Positions 11,503-24,000 are shown, counted from the first letter of the stretch. The stretch: DNA of 64,000 bases from Acorus gramineus (GCA_030737835.1 CM060847.1:23422876-23486875), one strand, 5' to 3'. Numbers and translations: made by a program. The notes: generated by a model from the letters alone, not told the origin.

Positions 11503-12423
11503 GGTTAAAGACATATAGGTCCCTATAAATAAACATGTATAAACTCATATAAATCCTTGCAAACTTATAGTAAGACATACAAATTCTTTAAACTGTTATG
11601 GTTAGTTAATTTAATCTTTAAGTTCAATTTTCTTTCAAATTAACATAATATTATCAAAATATTCCATTCATATAAAATTAGACATCCACATATAAATTCT
11701 TTTAAATTACTATTTTGTCCTTCAACCCATTTTCAGTTTTCTCTCTCTTTTAATCTTTCTCTCACTTGCATTCATCTCCCCTCTTCAACCCCTTCTCATA
11801 TATTGATTGTAATAAAATGTTATTTCTATGTTAATCATCCTGCAATGTGCATAATAATTATATTAATAATCATGTTTTATTAGATCAATTAGGGCTTTTC
11901 ATGTATAAAAAAAAAATGTAAACCGATTTCAATCTAAATATTCATATTCAAGATTATTCAAGATGATCCGAATTAAAGAAGAAGAATCGGCCGATCATGC
12001 ATGAAAGAGATCAGAGCCGGATGGGATTTGTGACTATGCCGACATCGACGGGCACTTTCTGGGGACTTGCAGGTGCTGGTCCAGGGGTGGTACATCCCAA
12101 AGCAATCATCTTCATTCAATAAAAAAAAAAATCTTAATTTGCAAATAATATCTAACAAACCAAAATGTGTGAGAGGTCGGAGGAAAGCTTGGTGAGGATA
12201 ACCCGTAACTCGCCGGAGACCCCTCCTTGTAAGATTCAACGTAAATCACATATCAAAAAGTTATGCTCATAGGTAATTCTAACCTGGATGAGTTAATAAC
12301 AGTTAATTGTAGGATTTATATGACATTTTTTCTATCTGTAAAGACATACATGTCCTACCCTAAAATTTATAAGAGTTTATATGGATTTAGAAGTGTTTAT
12401 AGGGACTTAGACGTCTTTAACCC
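11503..12423. mobile_element. Mutator-like element (family M3) with long imperfect TIRs
   Basis: The left end GGTTAAAGACATATAGGTCC and the right end (reverse complement GGGTTAAAGACGTCTAAGTC) stay similar for about 85 bases. Flanking 9-mers AATTTTTTA (11494-11502) and AATTTTCTA (12424-12432) match at 8 of 9. A 9-bp TSD plus long TIRs is the signature of Mutator-like elements. No transposase, but the middle (about 11955-12245) is clearly more GC-rich and gene-like than the arms. A one-ended relative lies at 29408-29515. Confidence 0.7.
11955..12245. other. GC-rich insert inside the M3 element, possible captured gene fragment
   Basis: Two GC-rich blocks (11985-12115 and 12170-12240) are separated by an AT-rich gap, resembling two exon pieces around an intron remnant. 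The first block is open in several frames; on the minus strand one frame reads GCTTPGPAPASPQKVPVDVG before a stop. The source gene was not recognised. Position and composition fit the Pack-MULE pattern of gene-fragment capture, which is inference. Confidence 0.35.
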
Positions 12424-12495
12424 AATTTTCTAATGCATCTTGGCTTTTAAAAACGCAAACATCCCCCCCCCCCATTGCATATCATAACAGATTTA

Positions 12496-12722
12496 GGGTG
12501 CGTTTGGTTGCGCGATTGCAAAACTGATTCTGCAGGGATCTGGGTTTTAAAACTGAATCCGCAGAAAGCTCACTTTCTCAGCTTTTTAAAATCGGAGCTT
12601 TTGAATACTATTTGTTTAAAATCTGTGTATGAAGTTACTACAGTAAAACTGTTTGGTTATAAAATTATAAAAGTAGCTTCTTACAATCGCAAATACTGTG
12701 CAATCACACAATCAAACGCACC
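12496..12722. mobile_element. MITE with GGTGCGTTTGGTTG termini
   Basis: Begins GGGTGCGTTTGGTTGCGCG and ends with the inverted counterpart (reverse complement AGGTGCGTTTGATTGTGTG), about 227 bp. Contains AAACTGTTTGGTTATAAAA and no long coding frame. The flanking bases are ATTTA and TTTTA, too weak to fix the superfamily. It sits about 340 bp upstream of the BAG gene TATA box. Confidence 0.6.
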
Positions 12723-12993
12723 TTTTAACTACACATTAATTAGTGTTTATTCTCATTCTATGAAGACATCCCCAAAAAAAAATGAAGTTTAAAATGATTT
12801 AATTTCATTGTTATTATTAAAGTGAATATACTGGAACATAATCATCAAATCTCATTCTGACCCCACCAAACACGGAGACTTACCGACGACGTCATCAGTT
12901 TTCCACCAAATCCATAAAAAATAGGTCGCAGCAAGCGTAGACTTACGGCACCCTCTCACAAACAAAGCCCGTCTTAGCTGTCCCAAGACTCGC

Positions 12994-13070
12994 CACGTGT
13001 CCATCTATGATTGGTTACACCTTTTCAAGCTCCCGAGAGAAGGAAAAAAAAGACCGGTGCACGTATAAAA
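12994..13070 (+). promoter_or_regulatory. Promoter of the BAG gene
   Basis: A G-box/ABRE core CACGTG (12994-12999, context GCCACGTGTCC), an inverted CCAAT box ATTGG (13010-13014) and a TATA box TATAAAA (13064-13070) are correctly ordered upstream of the first ATG at 13154. Transcription would be expected to start near 13095-13100, giving a short leader that ends in an uninterrupted GA repeat just before the start codon. The G-box suggests, but does not prove, bZIP/bHLH control. Confidence 0.6.
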
Positions 13071-13127
13071 TCAGACTCTCGACCCCCCCTCCATAAGAAA
13101 CTGTCGGCGGCAGAAGCCGTTCTTTTT

Positions 13128-13153
<26 letters not shown>

Positions 13154-13158
<5 letters not shown>

Positions 13159-16100
13159 GGGATCGTGGATCAACGGTGGAGGAAGATCCGAGGCGGAGGC
13201 GAAGATCGAGTGGGAGGTGAGGCCCGGGGGGATGCTCGTGCAGAAGAGGACGGATTCGGAGGCGGAAGCGGCGGCGAAGGCGGCGGCGAAGCCGAATCAC
13301 CGGGTGAGGGTCGTTCACGGCGCCGCCCGGTACGAGATCTCCGTCAACTCTCAGTCCACCTTCGGTGAGTCTCTCCGAAACCCTCTTCACCCTCTCTTTT
13401 GTTTCCCAAAATGCCCCTGGAAAACCTTCTCCGCCGTGTACGGTGGGATTTTGATATAGTCACGCCTGATTTTTTGGATGATGTGCGCCATCTGATGAAG
13501 GTGTTGTCCTTGGGTCAAAGAATTTCTTATCGAGGAGTGGGTGAGGATATCGGGTTGGTTTCCCAAAATGCCCCTGGAAAACCCGCTCCGCCGTGAACGG
13601 TGGGATTTTGATATTGTCACGCCCGTTTTTATGCGTTGGGTGATGGGTATATCGGGGGGTTGTTGAGGGCATTTTTGGTCTTTTTAACGGTTAAGATATT
13701 TTATGCGTTTGGTTCCGGTGGCTGTTAGAGAGGGAGAAGGTTGAATGGGAATAGTTATTCTGATTTTTTTTTTTATTGGGATTAAATTAAAAATTATGAA
13801 TAAAATGATGAACAGGGTGGTTCCAAATATGTTAGATAAGTCTACTATTATAGAATAGGAATTGATGAGGGGCATCTTGTACGCAACCAAATAGAATAAT
13901 GGGGATAAAGTTTATATATAAAAAAAATAATGGATAAAGTTATTCCCAGGGAGTGTCGGTGGACGTGACATTTACGTGGAAGGTGATGACATATTATCTG
14001 CTATCCCAATAATGTCACATTTATTCATTAGTTGGTTGTTTATTATTTAAATACTGTTACAATTTTTTATTTCGGAAGTAAGAAAGACCATAACTGAAGA
14101 GGATGTAAAGAATAAAAGAACAGCAAAGTAAAAGTACTCTTGGTTTTAAAACAAGATAAATGGTCTGAGTCATTTTTTGGGCAATTTTTATTTTTTGCCC
14201 GAGTATATTTTTTAATGTCAACATTGGCCCTGGAATTATTCAATCTTTATTTTTAACACCCTTATTTCTTTTATTAATGATGATCTCTTAAACATGTTTT
14301 GAGTTTCTTAAAAATATTTATGTTTGTATGAATGACTGAATTGAATTGATGAAAGTTAAAAATTTTAAGAAAATAAAAACAAATATAGAAACAAAACATT
14401 GTTTTTTTCAAATTTTGAGACCATGGGTTTGAAGCTCTAGGTGACGGTTTTGATCACCTATACTCAAGACAGCCAGACAGGGGATAAAGTGTGTGTGTGT
14501 GTATATATATTTGAATTTGATCTAAAAGATAAGCAGTCCTCTTAATATATTAAGAGATGAGGGATGATACCCTAATACTAATTGTATACTCTGTTAAATA
14601 TTTCATATACCAAGTTAAGATTGCATGAATGAGTGTATCAATGATTTTTTATAAATTTTTGCGCATGATTTCATTTTTTTTTTTCTAACAGAGAGATGAA
14701 TGTATATTTTTAATATAGTACGGGGACATACATTATTTGTTACATGAAATACGCTTTTTTTTAAAAATTAAGAAAAAAACACGTGAGTATTAAAGTTGGT
14801 GCTATAATGGGGTTAATATGTAACATTATCCTTTATTGTCCTGTTTGAATTTGCGTTTAGGTGAAGGTTCCTAAGCGTGGATTCAAACACATATTCAAGT
14901 TCATCTCTTCACTCCTTTATTTATTCAGGTTAAAAAACTCAGGATTTTAAGAATCTCAGCATTTCAACCACATATCTAAATTGATTCGATTAATGTTGAA
15001 TGATATACTTTTAATTTGATAGGGGAACTGAAGAAGTTGTTGGCGGCAGAGACGGGGCTGGAAGCAGGGGAGCAGAGGCTGCTGTTCAGAGGGAAGGAGA
15101 GGGAGAACCGGCATTACCTTGACCTCTGCGGTGTCAAGAACCGATCAAAGATCGTACTCCTGGAAGACCCTTTGAGCAAGGAACGGAGGTTCATCGAGAT
15201 GAGGAGGAATGCCAAGATCCAGACCGTCCACCGCGCCTTCGATGACATCTCCTCAGACATCGACAAGCTCACCGACCAGGTATAAACTCACTACACACAA
15301 ACACCTCACATGCATTGCTTATAGTGATTCATAAAAGTTTACTTGTTGATTGAACATATTATGGCTCTGTTTGGATGTATAGTAAAAACTATGTGATTCT
15401 TAAAATCTCATGTTTTTAACTTAGAATCTGTTTGGATCTCAGTGGAGCAGATTCCACAATAGAAAATCTGGTAAAACGCTAGGGTGTTACATATTTTGTT
15501 CATAAAATAGGCGGCGTTTCAAAAGCTCCAAATGCCAAGCTTCTCTAATGCGAAAACCCAGGATTTTCAGACCGCGGGCATATGCACCGCATTCTCAAAT
15601 GTGATGCATATAGCTTTGGGAAAACATTGTTTTGTTTGTTTTTCTATTACTGGAGTTTTTTTAAAATGTCGTACATGAACTTTGTGACTTTGTAATACGC
15701 AGAACAAACACCTCGCGTTGTGGATTGTGGTTTAGAAAAACTTTACAATGCATGCTTGTTTTGGTTTTCCCCAGGTGAGCGTGATTGAGAAGTCGATCGT
15801 GAGTGGAATCAAAGTCGCGGAGGTGCAGATCACGACCCTGACCGAGATGCTCATGAGGCAGGCGATCAAGCTCGACAGCTTGTGCGCGGATGGCGAACTC
15901 TCCTCCCTCAAGAACCTTCAGGTACTATCATACTTGCTCATGTTCTTAACTCTTCAGTTTTCAATAAGAGACTAACATATGACAAAAACTGTCAAATATA
16001 ATTCAGCACTAACTGTTACGTGTTGGCAGTCAAAAAGGGTGCAAAAGTGTGTCGAGACGCTGGACATGTTGAAGGTCTCGAACGTGAGTGCGAAGAAGCC

Positions 16101-16203
16101 CGTCGTTGTCACGACGGACTGGGAGACATTCGACGCCGCCCCTGTTGCTACGGCACCGACGGCGACAACCACGGCGGCGACGCGTTGGGAGTTCTTTGAT
16201 TGA
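13154..16203 (+). CDS. BAG family co-chaperone (ubiquitin-like plus BAG domain)
   Basis: Exons 13154-13364, 15023-15279, 15775-15921 and 16030-16203 join in frame across GT-AG introns to give 262 residues. The protein has a ubiquitin-like domain at about residues 48-118 (NHRVRVVHGAARYEI to KIVLLED), a helical BAG domain at about 130-220 ending around NLQSKRVQKCVETLDML, and an acidic aromatic tail (WETFD, WEFFD). This is the layout of Arabidopsis BAG1-BAG4, which bind the Hsc70/Hsp70 ATPase domain and act as nucleotide-exchange co-chaperones in the cytosol. Length fits the family. The first of two adjacent ATGs was taken as start; 13157 is equally possible. Exon 1 is strongly GC-rich and encodes an Ala/Glu-rich stretch. 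Intron 1 (1.66 kb) and intron 2 carry transposon debris with TGTTTGG-type ends. Which of BAG1-4 it matches best cannot be settled by eye. Confidence 0.93.
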
Positions 16204-16739
16204 TGACATTCTTTGGTTCTTTGGTCTTTTGGACCTCAATATATAATTTTTTTCTTCTTCTTTGTTCAGATTTCAATTTTTGATCTTCATGTCCATTCAT
16301 CATTGCTTTGTTTTCTTCATTTGAATTCAGAGGACTGGTTGTATATTACTTTTAGCCGGATGATAAAATTCAGTCTTTTGTTTTTCTGAGAAGGCCCCAA
16401 AGGGCATTAGTGTTAAATAAGTCATATTAGATAACTAAGCAGAAACTCAGGGGCCTCATAATATGATGTCCCCGAGAAGAGAAAATTCAGTCTTTACTTG
16501 AAAAAAGTAAAAAAAAAAAGTGTATATATAAGATTGGATGTCAGAAAGATCTCTGATTTCTTCAAAGCTAATGCAGCAGGTATCAAAGAAATATATTAAA
16601 ATAATATATAAATATAATAAATTGAAAAGTTGGGATAATTATTTGAATATGAATATGGGTAGGGTTATTTGCACCTCTCTTTTTATCAAACACACCCCTG
16701 TCTTTATACATTCCATCCAAATAAAATGAGTGCTTTAAA
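16204..16739 (+). other. 3' flank of the BAG gene
   Basis: T-rich sequence after the stop codon, suitable as 3' UTR, followed by AT-rich spacer. No exact polyadenylation site can be fixed and no other gene was seen. Confidence 0.5.
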
Positions 16740-16768
16740 CATCCTCAAGTAAATGGATCCATTTATGC

Positions 16769-16769
<1 letters not shown>

Positions 16770-16799
<30 letters not shown>

Positions 16800-17040
16800 G
16801 GAAGGCTGGGGCAGGGGACGGGACTGGGCCAGGTGGGGAAGAGCGCCTCTGAGAAGATACGTTGGCACCCCTCGACGCTCGTGGAGATCCGAGAAAACGG
16901 AGAGGCGGTGAGGAGAGTCGCCCGATCAAAATCAATGTCAGACGGGTGTGCGGTTTTCGAGGTGAGTGCGTGGAAGCAGTGGTCGTGTGGTGGGCATAAC
17001 CGGAGACGAGGTTTGGGGGGATGAAATCGAAAATGTGAAC
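16770..17040. other. GC-rich gene-like fragment with GGA microsatellite
   Basis: A (GAG)n microsatellite at 16773-16800 leads into about 240 bases of GC-rich, codon-like sequence in an AT-rich region. On the + strand one frame contains EKIRWHPSTLVEIRENGEAV; on the minus strand it encodes a proline run from the microsatellite. No splice partners, start context or family match were found, so it is best seen as a displaced or captured fragment of an unknown gene. Confidence 0.3.
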
Positions 17041-17260
17041 AAGTTGTCCTTCTGCATGCATAGACACTACCAGTATCAACGGTTTCACATTTCGTAGACA
17101 TTCCATGTGTCGATTCTTTCAAAAAAAAAATTCTTAACATTTCATTTGTCTCTCCAAATCTCCACAAACAAATAACAAATCGGTTGTCTCCCTTACCTCC
17201 CTTTATGATAATAACTCATATCCCCTCCAAAAATTATTTGGCTTTGTTTTTAAGACCTTG

Positions 17261-17492
17261 TCGACAGATCTAGTGTCTACAAAAGCTAACTCTGTCGACA
17301 GTTCTAATGTCTACAAAGTCCATAAACCATTTGGCTTTGTTTATGGAACTTCATCGACAGATCTAGTGTCTACAAAATCGGACTCTATCGATAGTTCCAG
17401 TGTCTCTGGGTGCTTTGTTTGTGGGACGACCTTGTCGACAAATACAGTGTATACAAAATCTGACTTTTGTGACAGTTTCAGTGTCTATAGAT
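17261..17492 (+). repeat. Three degenerate tandem units (TCGACAGATCTAGTGTCTAC)
   Basis: TCGACAGATCTAGTGTCTAC occurs at 17261 and 17354 and in a diverged form at 17435, each followed by a half-related block (GTCGACAGTTCTAATGTCTA at the first copy). Periods are 93 and 81 bases. The + strand is open across all three, giving repeating STDLVSTK and DSSSV peptides, but the frame has no gene context. Confidence 0.7.
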
Positions 17493-17544
17493 ACATAAGA
17501 AAATAAAATACATACTAAACACATAAAATATTTTCACACACCAA

Positions 17545-17800
17545 AATCTAATAAAAAGCTATCCCCCGCCGACGAAAACCATACCAACAATGACGGCGGA
17601 GAATCGGTCCCCGCGAAGTCCGCCGACCAGCCTCCTCCATCACCCTCACCGCAAACCCTACCTCCACCACTAATCCCACCCCCTTCGCCGCCGCCTCCTC
17701 CTCACCACCGCCTCCCCTCCTCCTCCGCCCCACCTTGCCCTCTCCCGACTTCGCCCCAGCCCCACCTTTTGCGACTCTATCCACCTAGCACTCCTTCCTC
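17545..17800. other. GC-rich fragment of unknown origin
   Basis: C-rich block reading as proline/arginine-rich frames on the + strand and glycine/alanine/glutamate-rich on the minus strand. The sharp GC contrast with the flanks suggests a fragment of a coding first exon or leader. No product recognised. Confidence 0.3.
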
Positions 17801-18049
17801 TCCTTACCTACGCACACCCATTTAGGAAGCGGGCCAACGGGCCAACCACGGGCCTAGAGGGCCAGCCCATGATTTTAAAAAAATAGATTTTTTAATTTTT
17901 TTAATTCTAAACTTTACTTTTCTTAATATTATACACACAAAAATTATATAAATGTATTACATATACATATATACATCCAAAAATATTATATATACTTGAT
18001 AAAACAATGAGATAAGACACTTATTCAACATATTTATATGCTCCATCTA

Positions 18050-18222
18050 CTGTGAATTGTCGTGCTGTGCCGTGCTCATTAACGTGCCATGTCGAAAACG
18101 GTCCACGTGCCTTAAGGCTGGCCCGACACGACCCATAAACCTTAACGTGTCGTGCAGTTAACGTGCCATACCGTGTCTATTTCTTAACGTGCCGTGCCGA
18201 CACGACCCATTTTACATCTCTA
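18050..18222. repeat. hAT-like terminal repeat with CGTGCCGTGCCGACACGACCC motifs
   Basis: Contains reiterated CGTGCCGTGC, AACGTGCC and GACACGACCCAT motifs, typical of the subterminal region of a plant hAT group. The right end near CCCATTTTACATCTC looks terminal. A matching left end was not located; the GGGCC-rich segment at 17830-17870 may belong to it. Confidence 0.4.
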
Positions 18223-18480
18223 CCCAACACACACCCAACATACAAGATTCATTTATGTTGGGTGTGTATGAAAAAAAAAAAAAAGGGATGCAAATAACCC
18301 CACCCTACGAAAATTTCACTCAAGCTACCCGAGTATTGAATTTGAATATATTCAATCACCATCATTTATGTGGAATCACTTTGACAAACATCACATCACT
18401 TGTGCAATATGTAAAATCAGAAACATAAGTGATTTTATCAATAAAATAAATGATTTTTTGTTTAACTGTGTTTTCTGTTA

Positions 18481-19832
18481 CAATAATGATTCCTAGGCCC
18501 CAATTTTTCAAGTCCCATCAGATGCCCCATGATGTGGCAAGTGTACATTGTCTATTATACCCTTTACTTGATAACTACCTAAACATGTATCCCTATGATT
18601 GTGGAGTATCATTTAATTCTAAAAATTCTGTATTTATTCATCATTAATGGATTCTTAAAATCTTGCAATAATATTTGAGAGGGACCGGAGAAACCATTGA
18701 TGTTGAAACAATTAAAAAACTGTCTTGTATGCAAAATGAGGAGGTTTTGTATTACGGAATTGATTTTGTTTATGAAGAATACATGGAAGCAATTCAGAAA
18801 TTCTATTTTTGAGGAGAAAGCACGAAATCGTTTTTTTTTTTTCGATTTGGATCTCACATCAATGTCTCTCGGATCAGGTTTGACATTATTAGATTTGTAA
18901 AAAAATTGTGTTTTGCCTTTTATTTTAAATATTTAAACACAATTTTTTTTCATGTATTGAATGTCATTTATCACATTTTGATTTGTTTTTGTTTCAATAT
19001 CTAAATGTAACACTCGATATCGTTACATTTTATATATGAGTAGTTTGTTTGATGTTACTGTTACATTGTTGACAATGTAATTTTTCAAATCTGTATTATT
19101 TTGTTACATTCGTAAATGTAACAGTCAACCGCATGCATGTATTGATTTATATTTGTTACATTTATGAATGTAACATTTGTATTGCATTTGTTTCAATGTA
19201 AATAGTAATTTATATTTGTTACATTTATTACTATAACAGTCAAATACATATGTTTGTTAAATGTATCACACAATTAAAAAAGTGTTTGACATTTTTTTAT
19301 AAAATGTAACTGATTATTAAAAATATAATCTGTTTCTAAATTGTTTAAACATTGCATGGAATGTAAAATATTTAGGTAGGAAAATGAAATTGTTTGTTAT
19401 ATTTATGTAAATGTAACAATTCTGATGTAAATGTAACAAATCGTTGTGAGAGATATAAATATTTAATAAAGGTATTTGATGTAACTAATTCATATAGTAA
19501 CCATATGTGTTTTTTTATTTAAATTTGAATACAATAAATATCCAATTTTTTAGTATAATTTAGGTTCAATTGTAATTTAGGTAAGGATTTTAAAATTCAA
19601 AATTTGAAATGGTTAAATGAATTTCAAGATTGACATGGAAAGGTAATAACCGAATAGAGAAAATTGAGGGATTTGGGTTAATGAGAGAGATTTTTAATGA
19701 AGGACATATTTGTATTTTGCCATTTTACCATTTTTAAAAAGTCAACAAACAAAAAAAACAACCAATGAGATGATAACACCTCATGGGGCTTGTGAGTGGG
19801 GCTTATATTTTGGGGCCTAGGTATCATGACTG
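18481..19832 (+). mobile_element. Mutator-like non-autonomous element, family M1, copy A
   Basis: Perfect 9-bp TSD TTTCTGTTA at 18472-18480 and 19833-19841. Left end CAATAATGATTCCTAGGCCC, right end (reverse complement) CAGTCATGATACCTAGGCCC, with imperfect similarity for roughly 50 bases. 1352 bp. The interior has repeated palindromic TTACATT/AATGTAA motifs and a diverged open stretch near 18705-18800 that is shared with copy B. No intact transposase. The 9-bp TSD with terminal inverted repeats places it with Mutator-like elements. Confidence 0.85.
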
Positions 19833-19841
19833 TTTCTGTTA

Positions 19842-21051
19842 TTCTTATTAAAAAAATAATAATAAAAGTTAAGTTATTTAATTGATGAAAAATAAAATGT
19901 AAATAAGATATAAAAAATTAATTTAATATATGAGTCTCATTAATATATAAGAAATGATGGCAGATGACTTCATGTGAATCCCTTTATAACAGTGAAAAAA
20001 TAACACAATTTCAAGGGGACCTAGAATATAAATATCAATTTATTCTCACTTAATTCTGCATAGTTATACCCACTTATTCCTTTTACCCAAACATTTTTTT
20101 TTTGTTTATTCTCCTCTATTCCCACTTATTCCTCCCCTATTCCTATACCCAAATGCCCCTTTATGGTATTACATAATTCACTGTCAGTATATTACCAAAA
20201 ATAATAAAATAACACATCATACAAATATGTACTTTATTTTATTTATAAAAAAACTTACCTCATTAGCCAAGTATATACACACAAAAATTAGATCAATAGA
20301 AAATATATCTTTGAAGAATCAGAATGTGTTGAGACCGTAAAAATAACAGCAAAAAAAGAACACTTCCCATTACACTGAATAAAGTAAGTGAAATCATAAA
20401 ACTTAGGACACAACTCCTGATAGGAAAATTCACACATTTATAAAATTCAAAAATAAAAAATAAACATTTATCTCTCACATTTAATTGAATCCAACTTTTT
20501 TGGTAATTAAAACATTAAATCGACCAGATTTTAGAAATCATATGTAGGACTTATTCAGTATCATACCCAGCTCTAGCCAATTCAAGCTGCTTTAATCATT
20601 ATAATTGAAAACAAACATCATGACTGCCCATAAATACAAGTAAATAATCAAATCAACATTGCAAATAAATCCAAGATTTTTCATTAATTTTGAAGCACTA
20701 CTTTTTCTTCCTAGGGGAAGGGACCAGTCCATGTCAAAACTCCTAACCATAGCCTAAAGTCAATAAAATTGACAATCAGATAAATCTTTTTTTTTCATCC
20801 TCCCCTACATGTAAAAATTCTTTCCCACCTGTTCATGTGAATTAATGCAATTTCTGTTCTTCAACGAAACCTAAATGGCATCGCAAGATAGAACAACAAT
20901 CGAACCAAATCACCTACGTAAAAGCCACTGATTTACATCAGAATTTACAAAGTTGAGTCACGAAATCGCACTTTTTCGTTCATCCCTTCCCGATGAATCT
21001 CTTCTCTACACCAAAATTGGCATCCGAAGACAGCCTAAACTCACGGATCGC
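19842..21051. other. Spacer downstream of the galactosyltransferase gene
   Basis: AT-rich. The part nearest 21051 should contain the 3' UTR of the minus-strand galactosyltransferase. Around 20040-20160 runs of TATTCCCACTTATTCC resemble the end of a small inverted-repeat element. No gene seen. Confidence 0.45.
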
Positions 21052-24000
21052 CTAAAAATTGCAGCAGTGAGCACGTCCTCTGGCCAATTTGTCGTGAAGG
21101 CACAACATCTGTCTCGGAGACTGGTAATGCGCGGTGAAGTAGCCTTCCATGCATCCGTATTGGCAGAATTTCCAGTTGTGCGAGTACTGAACAGGGGTCG
21201 AGCTGTTGAACTGCTCGACCCACATACCCATGCTCACATCCTCCATCTTGAACAGCTGCACAGCAAAATCATAGCTAAGAAAGTTAGTGCCCATGTGGGG
21301 TGCAACATAGCCTTATACGACATAGATTGGTAAAGATTGGTAATCTGGAACATTTAGTGCTTAAATTAGGCATATGACAACTTATCTGAACCAAACAAGT
21401 TTTTTAGATATTCCCGCCCTACCCAACCCTTATTATGCACCCCAAAAGGTCGCTTAGGGTACATGTTAGGTTTCATTGATCAGTATAAAACACGGCTTAT
21501 CAAAGTGGTTCTCACCCGTAGACTATGATTGGCATGTTGGGAAACCACGAATTTGGCGATGTCAATTGAGATTATGTAGCCAGGTCCATTTGCATAAGGG
21601 GGATATATTGCTTCCGGCCATTCCTGTTCACACAAAAAATAAATGGAAATTTAATGAAACAATTCAGTAAGCTATGACACAGCAACATGTATCAGACACG
21701 AGAGACGACACAACACATGTCGAACACATTTTGGACATGTCCCAGACTTGTGCAAATTAATGAACAATTTTTTGAATTTTGCACTCGTTGGACACAGGAT
21801 GAGCATGGTGAGAACACAAGATACATATCATACATTTTTCTCCCTAATAGGTAATAATAAGATCTATGTTTACATGAAGTTAAATGGACCCAAAAAACTT
21901 GATGAAGTTCATAGTTGTGGCATTGCCATAGTTATATCAATATTTTATAGTTTCTGAGTGTTCACTCAATTTTTTAAATAATTATAATATATAATATGCA
22001 TGTATAAATATGTGTGTGTGTGTGTGTGTATTTATTCATTGTTGTGTCTTTGTCGTGTCCGTGCCCTTTTTTTTAAGATTTATTGTTGTCACCGTGTTTA
22101 TATCATGTGATGTCCCTGCTCCATAGCTTAACATACGGGAGGAGGGCTTCAAAACTTTTGAAGATTTGAGGATTTCTAGATGGTGTATGTTCTGATTATT
22201 TTGATAACCACGGATTATCACATTAAACCAGATGGATAATTTTCTAAGTAAAAAAACTAAAACATGTCCCGGATTTCTAAAAATGCCAAAAAAGAAATGC
22301 AAGACAATGTCTTACATCAAATGTGACAGCCCATTTTCCATTTCTGAGAGGCCTGTGCAAGAGATTGAGATTGCCCATATAGAGGGATCGTTTGCGAGAG
22401 ACGCCTTGAATTTCTTTCAAAACAGCATCCAGCCTAACGAACGTGTCATCGTCGCATTTCATGATGTATTCTGCAGTCACATTGCGGACCTGCAAAAAAA
22501 TTGCGAACTATACTTGTTAATGAAGAACACCATGACATTACAGGGTAAAGATATATATATATATATATATATCGATCTTACCCCATATTCACATATTGCA
22601 ATGGTTTTAAGAACCACCAGCTCGTAGCGGTCCATAAAGGGCAAGATCACAATATCCCCAAAATATTCGGCTTCCTTCTTCAGTGCTGCATTGACCTCTT
22701 TCCTCACATTCTGTATAATAACAGTTTCACAAAAAACAAAATTTGTATCAGATACTATAATAAACAAAAAACTCTGGGCATATAAAAGAGTTTAAAGGTC
22801 ATTAGTTTGAAGCAATTTACATGAATTTTTTTTTGAGAACTGGTAGGAACCTTAATATCAAAGTTCATTGAATATCGAGGCACTTCACATGATATCAAAT
22901 GGCAAAAAGTGAGTAAAAACAAAAACAAAAGAACGAACTTCCAGATGAATTTCAAACACAGTTAATCAACGCATGGATTTTCAAAGGAAGAAAGAGAAAA
23001 TAAAATAAAAGAAAAAGAAGTCCATTACAAGTTTACAACTGTGGAAGATAGTCCCATCAGAATATTTTGATCCCATCAGAATATTTTGATCAAATAATGT
23101 CAGCCCCACATGCAGCCCCGAGTGCTTTAATTTTTTATTAAAGTGTATTATTCATGTAACGAAGCATACACCTTCATAAAAATGAAATATATGCTCTAGT
23201 GAATTGCATATAGCTACTTCGCAGAAAAAATTACACGTTTCATCTAACAAAGCATATACCTCCTTGGCGAAATGGAACAGCATGCAGCGCTGATAATGAC
23301 AGCATGTAACAGTTCCCTACTTGATCACATGCAGATTATGCAACACACACAAATTTTGCATAGCACTTTTCTGGAAATAATGGTATTTCAGGGATGCGCT
23401 TATCAATTAGGAGGTCAATATGATGTCATCAAAAGTTTAAAACATAGAATTGGTCTTCAAAAGACTCTTAAACTATCAATTCAAAACCCACCAAGAAAAA
23501 ACGCTCAATTCAGACATTGCTGCATCTGATGGACCAGATGGGAGGATCTCCCCAACAATTTGGCCATCATGCACATTCTACACTAAGTGCAAGAAAAACA
23601 GTTATGAAGATTCATAGAAAAAGGAAAAAAAAAATCAAACAATAGATAACCAAAGAGACAAACATTGAAAAGTAGTCTTTGACTAAACATTATGAGGGAC
23701 AAAAATAATTCTCATGCTCCATAATACTCTCCATGAACATACAAAATTTCATGTATTGAAGTCTAATCGGCTAAATATTAGAAACAGGACTTCGTAGACT
23801 GAAATTTATGGCTCATCAGGGGATTATGTTGTCCATCTACTTTTTTCTTCACTGGCAAACTTATAAGGCTACGGTACAAGACCACACAAATAAAGCAACA
23901 ATCACATTAAATATCAAAGTCCTCTGGCAACTTCTTTTGGTGTTCCAGGGTTAGTGATACATTCTTCATAATGCAAATATCTAGGAAGCACGGACACTTC

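Noticed and set aside
13025..13390. Arg/Leu-rich minus-strand frame
   Set aside because: Antisense shadow of GC-rich BAG exon 1 and its GA-repeat leader.
16735..17167. Two overlapping proline/leucine-rich minus-strand frames
   Set aside because: The low-complexity parts are translations of a GGA microsatellite; no gene structure supports them.
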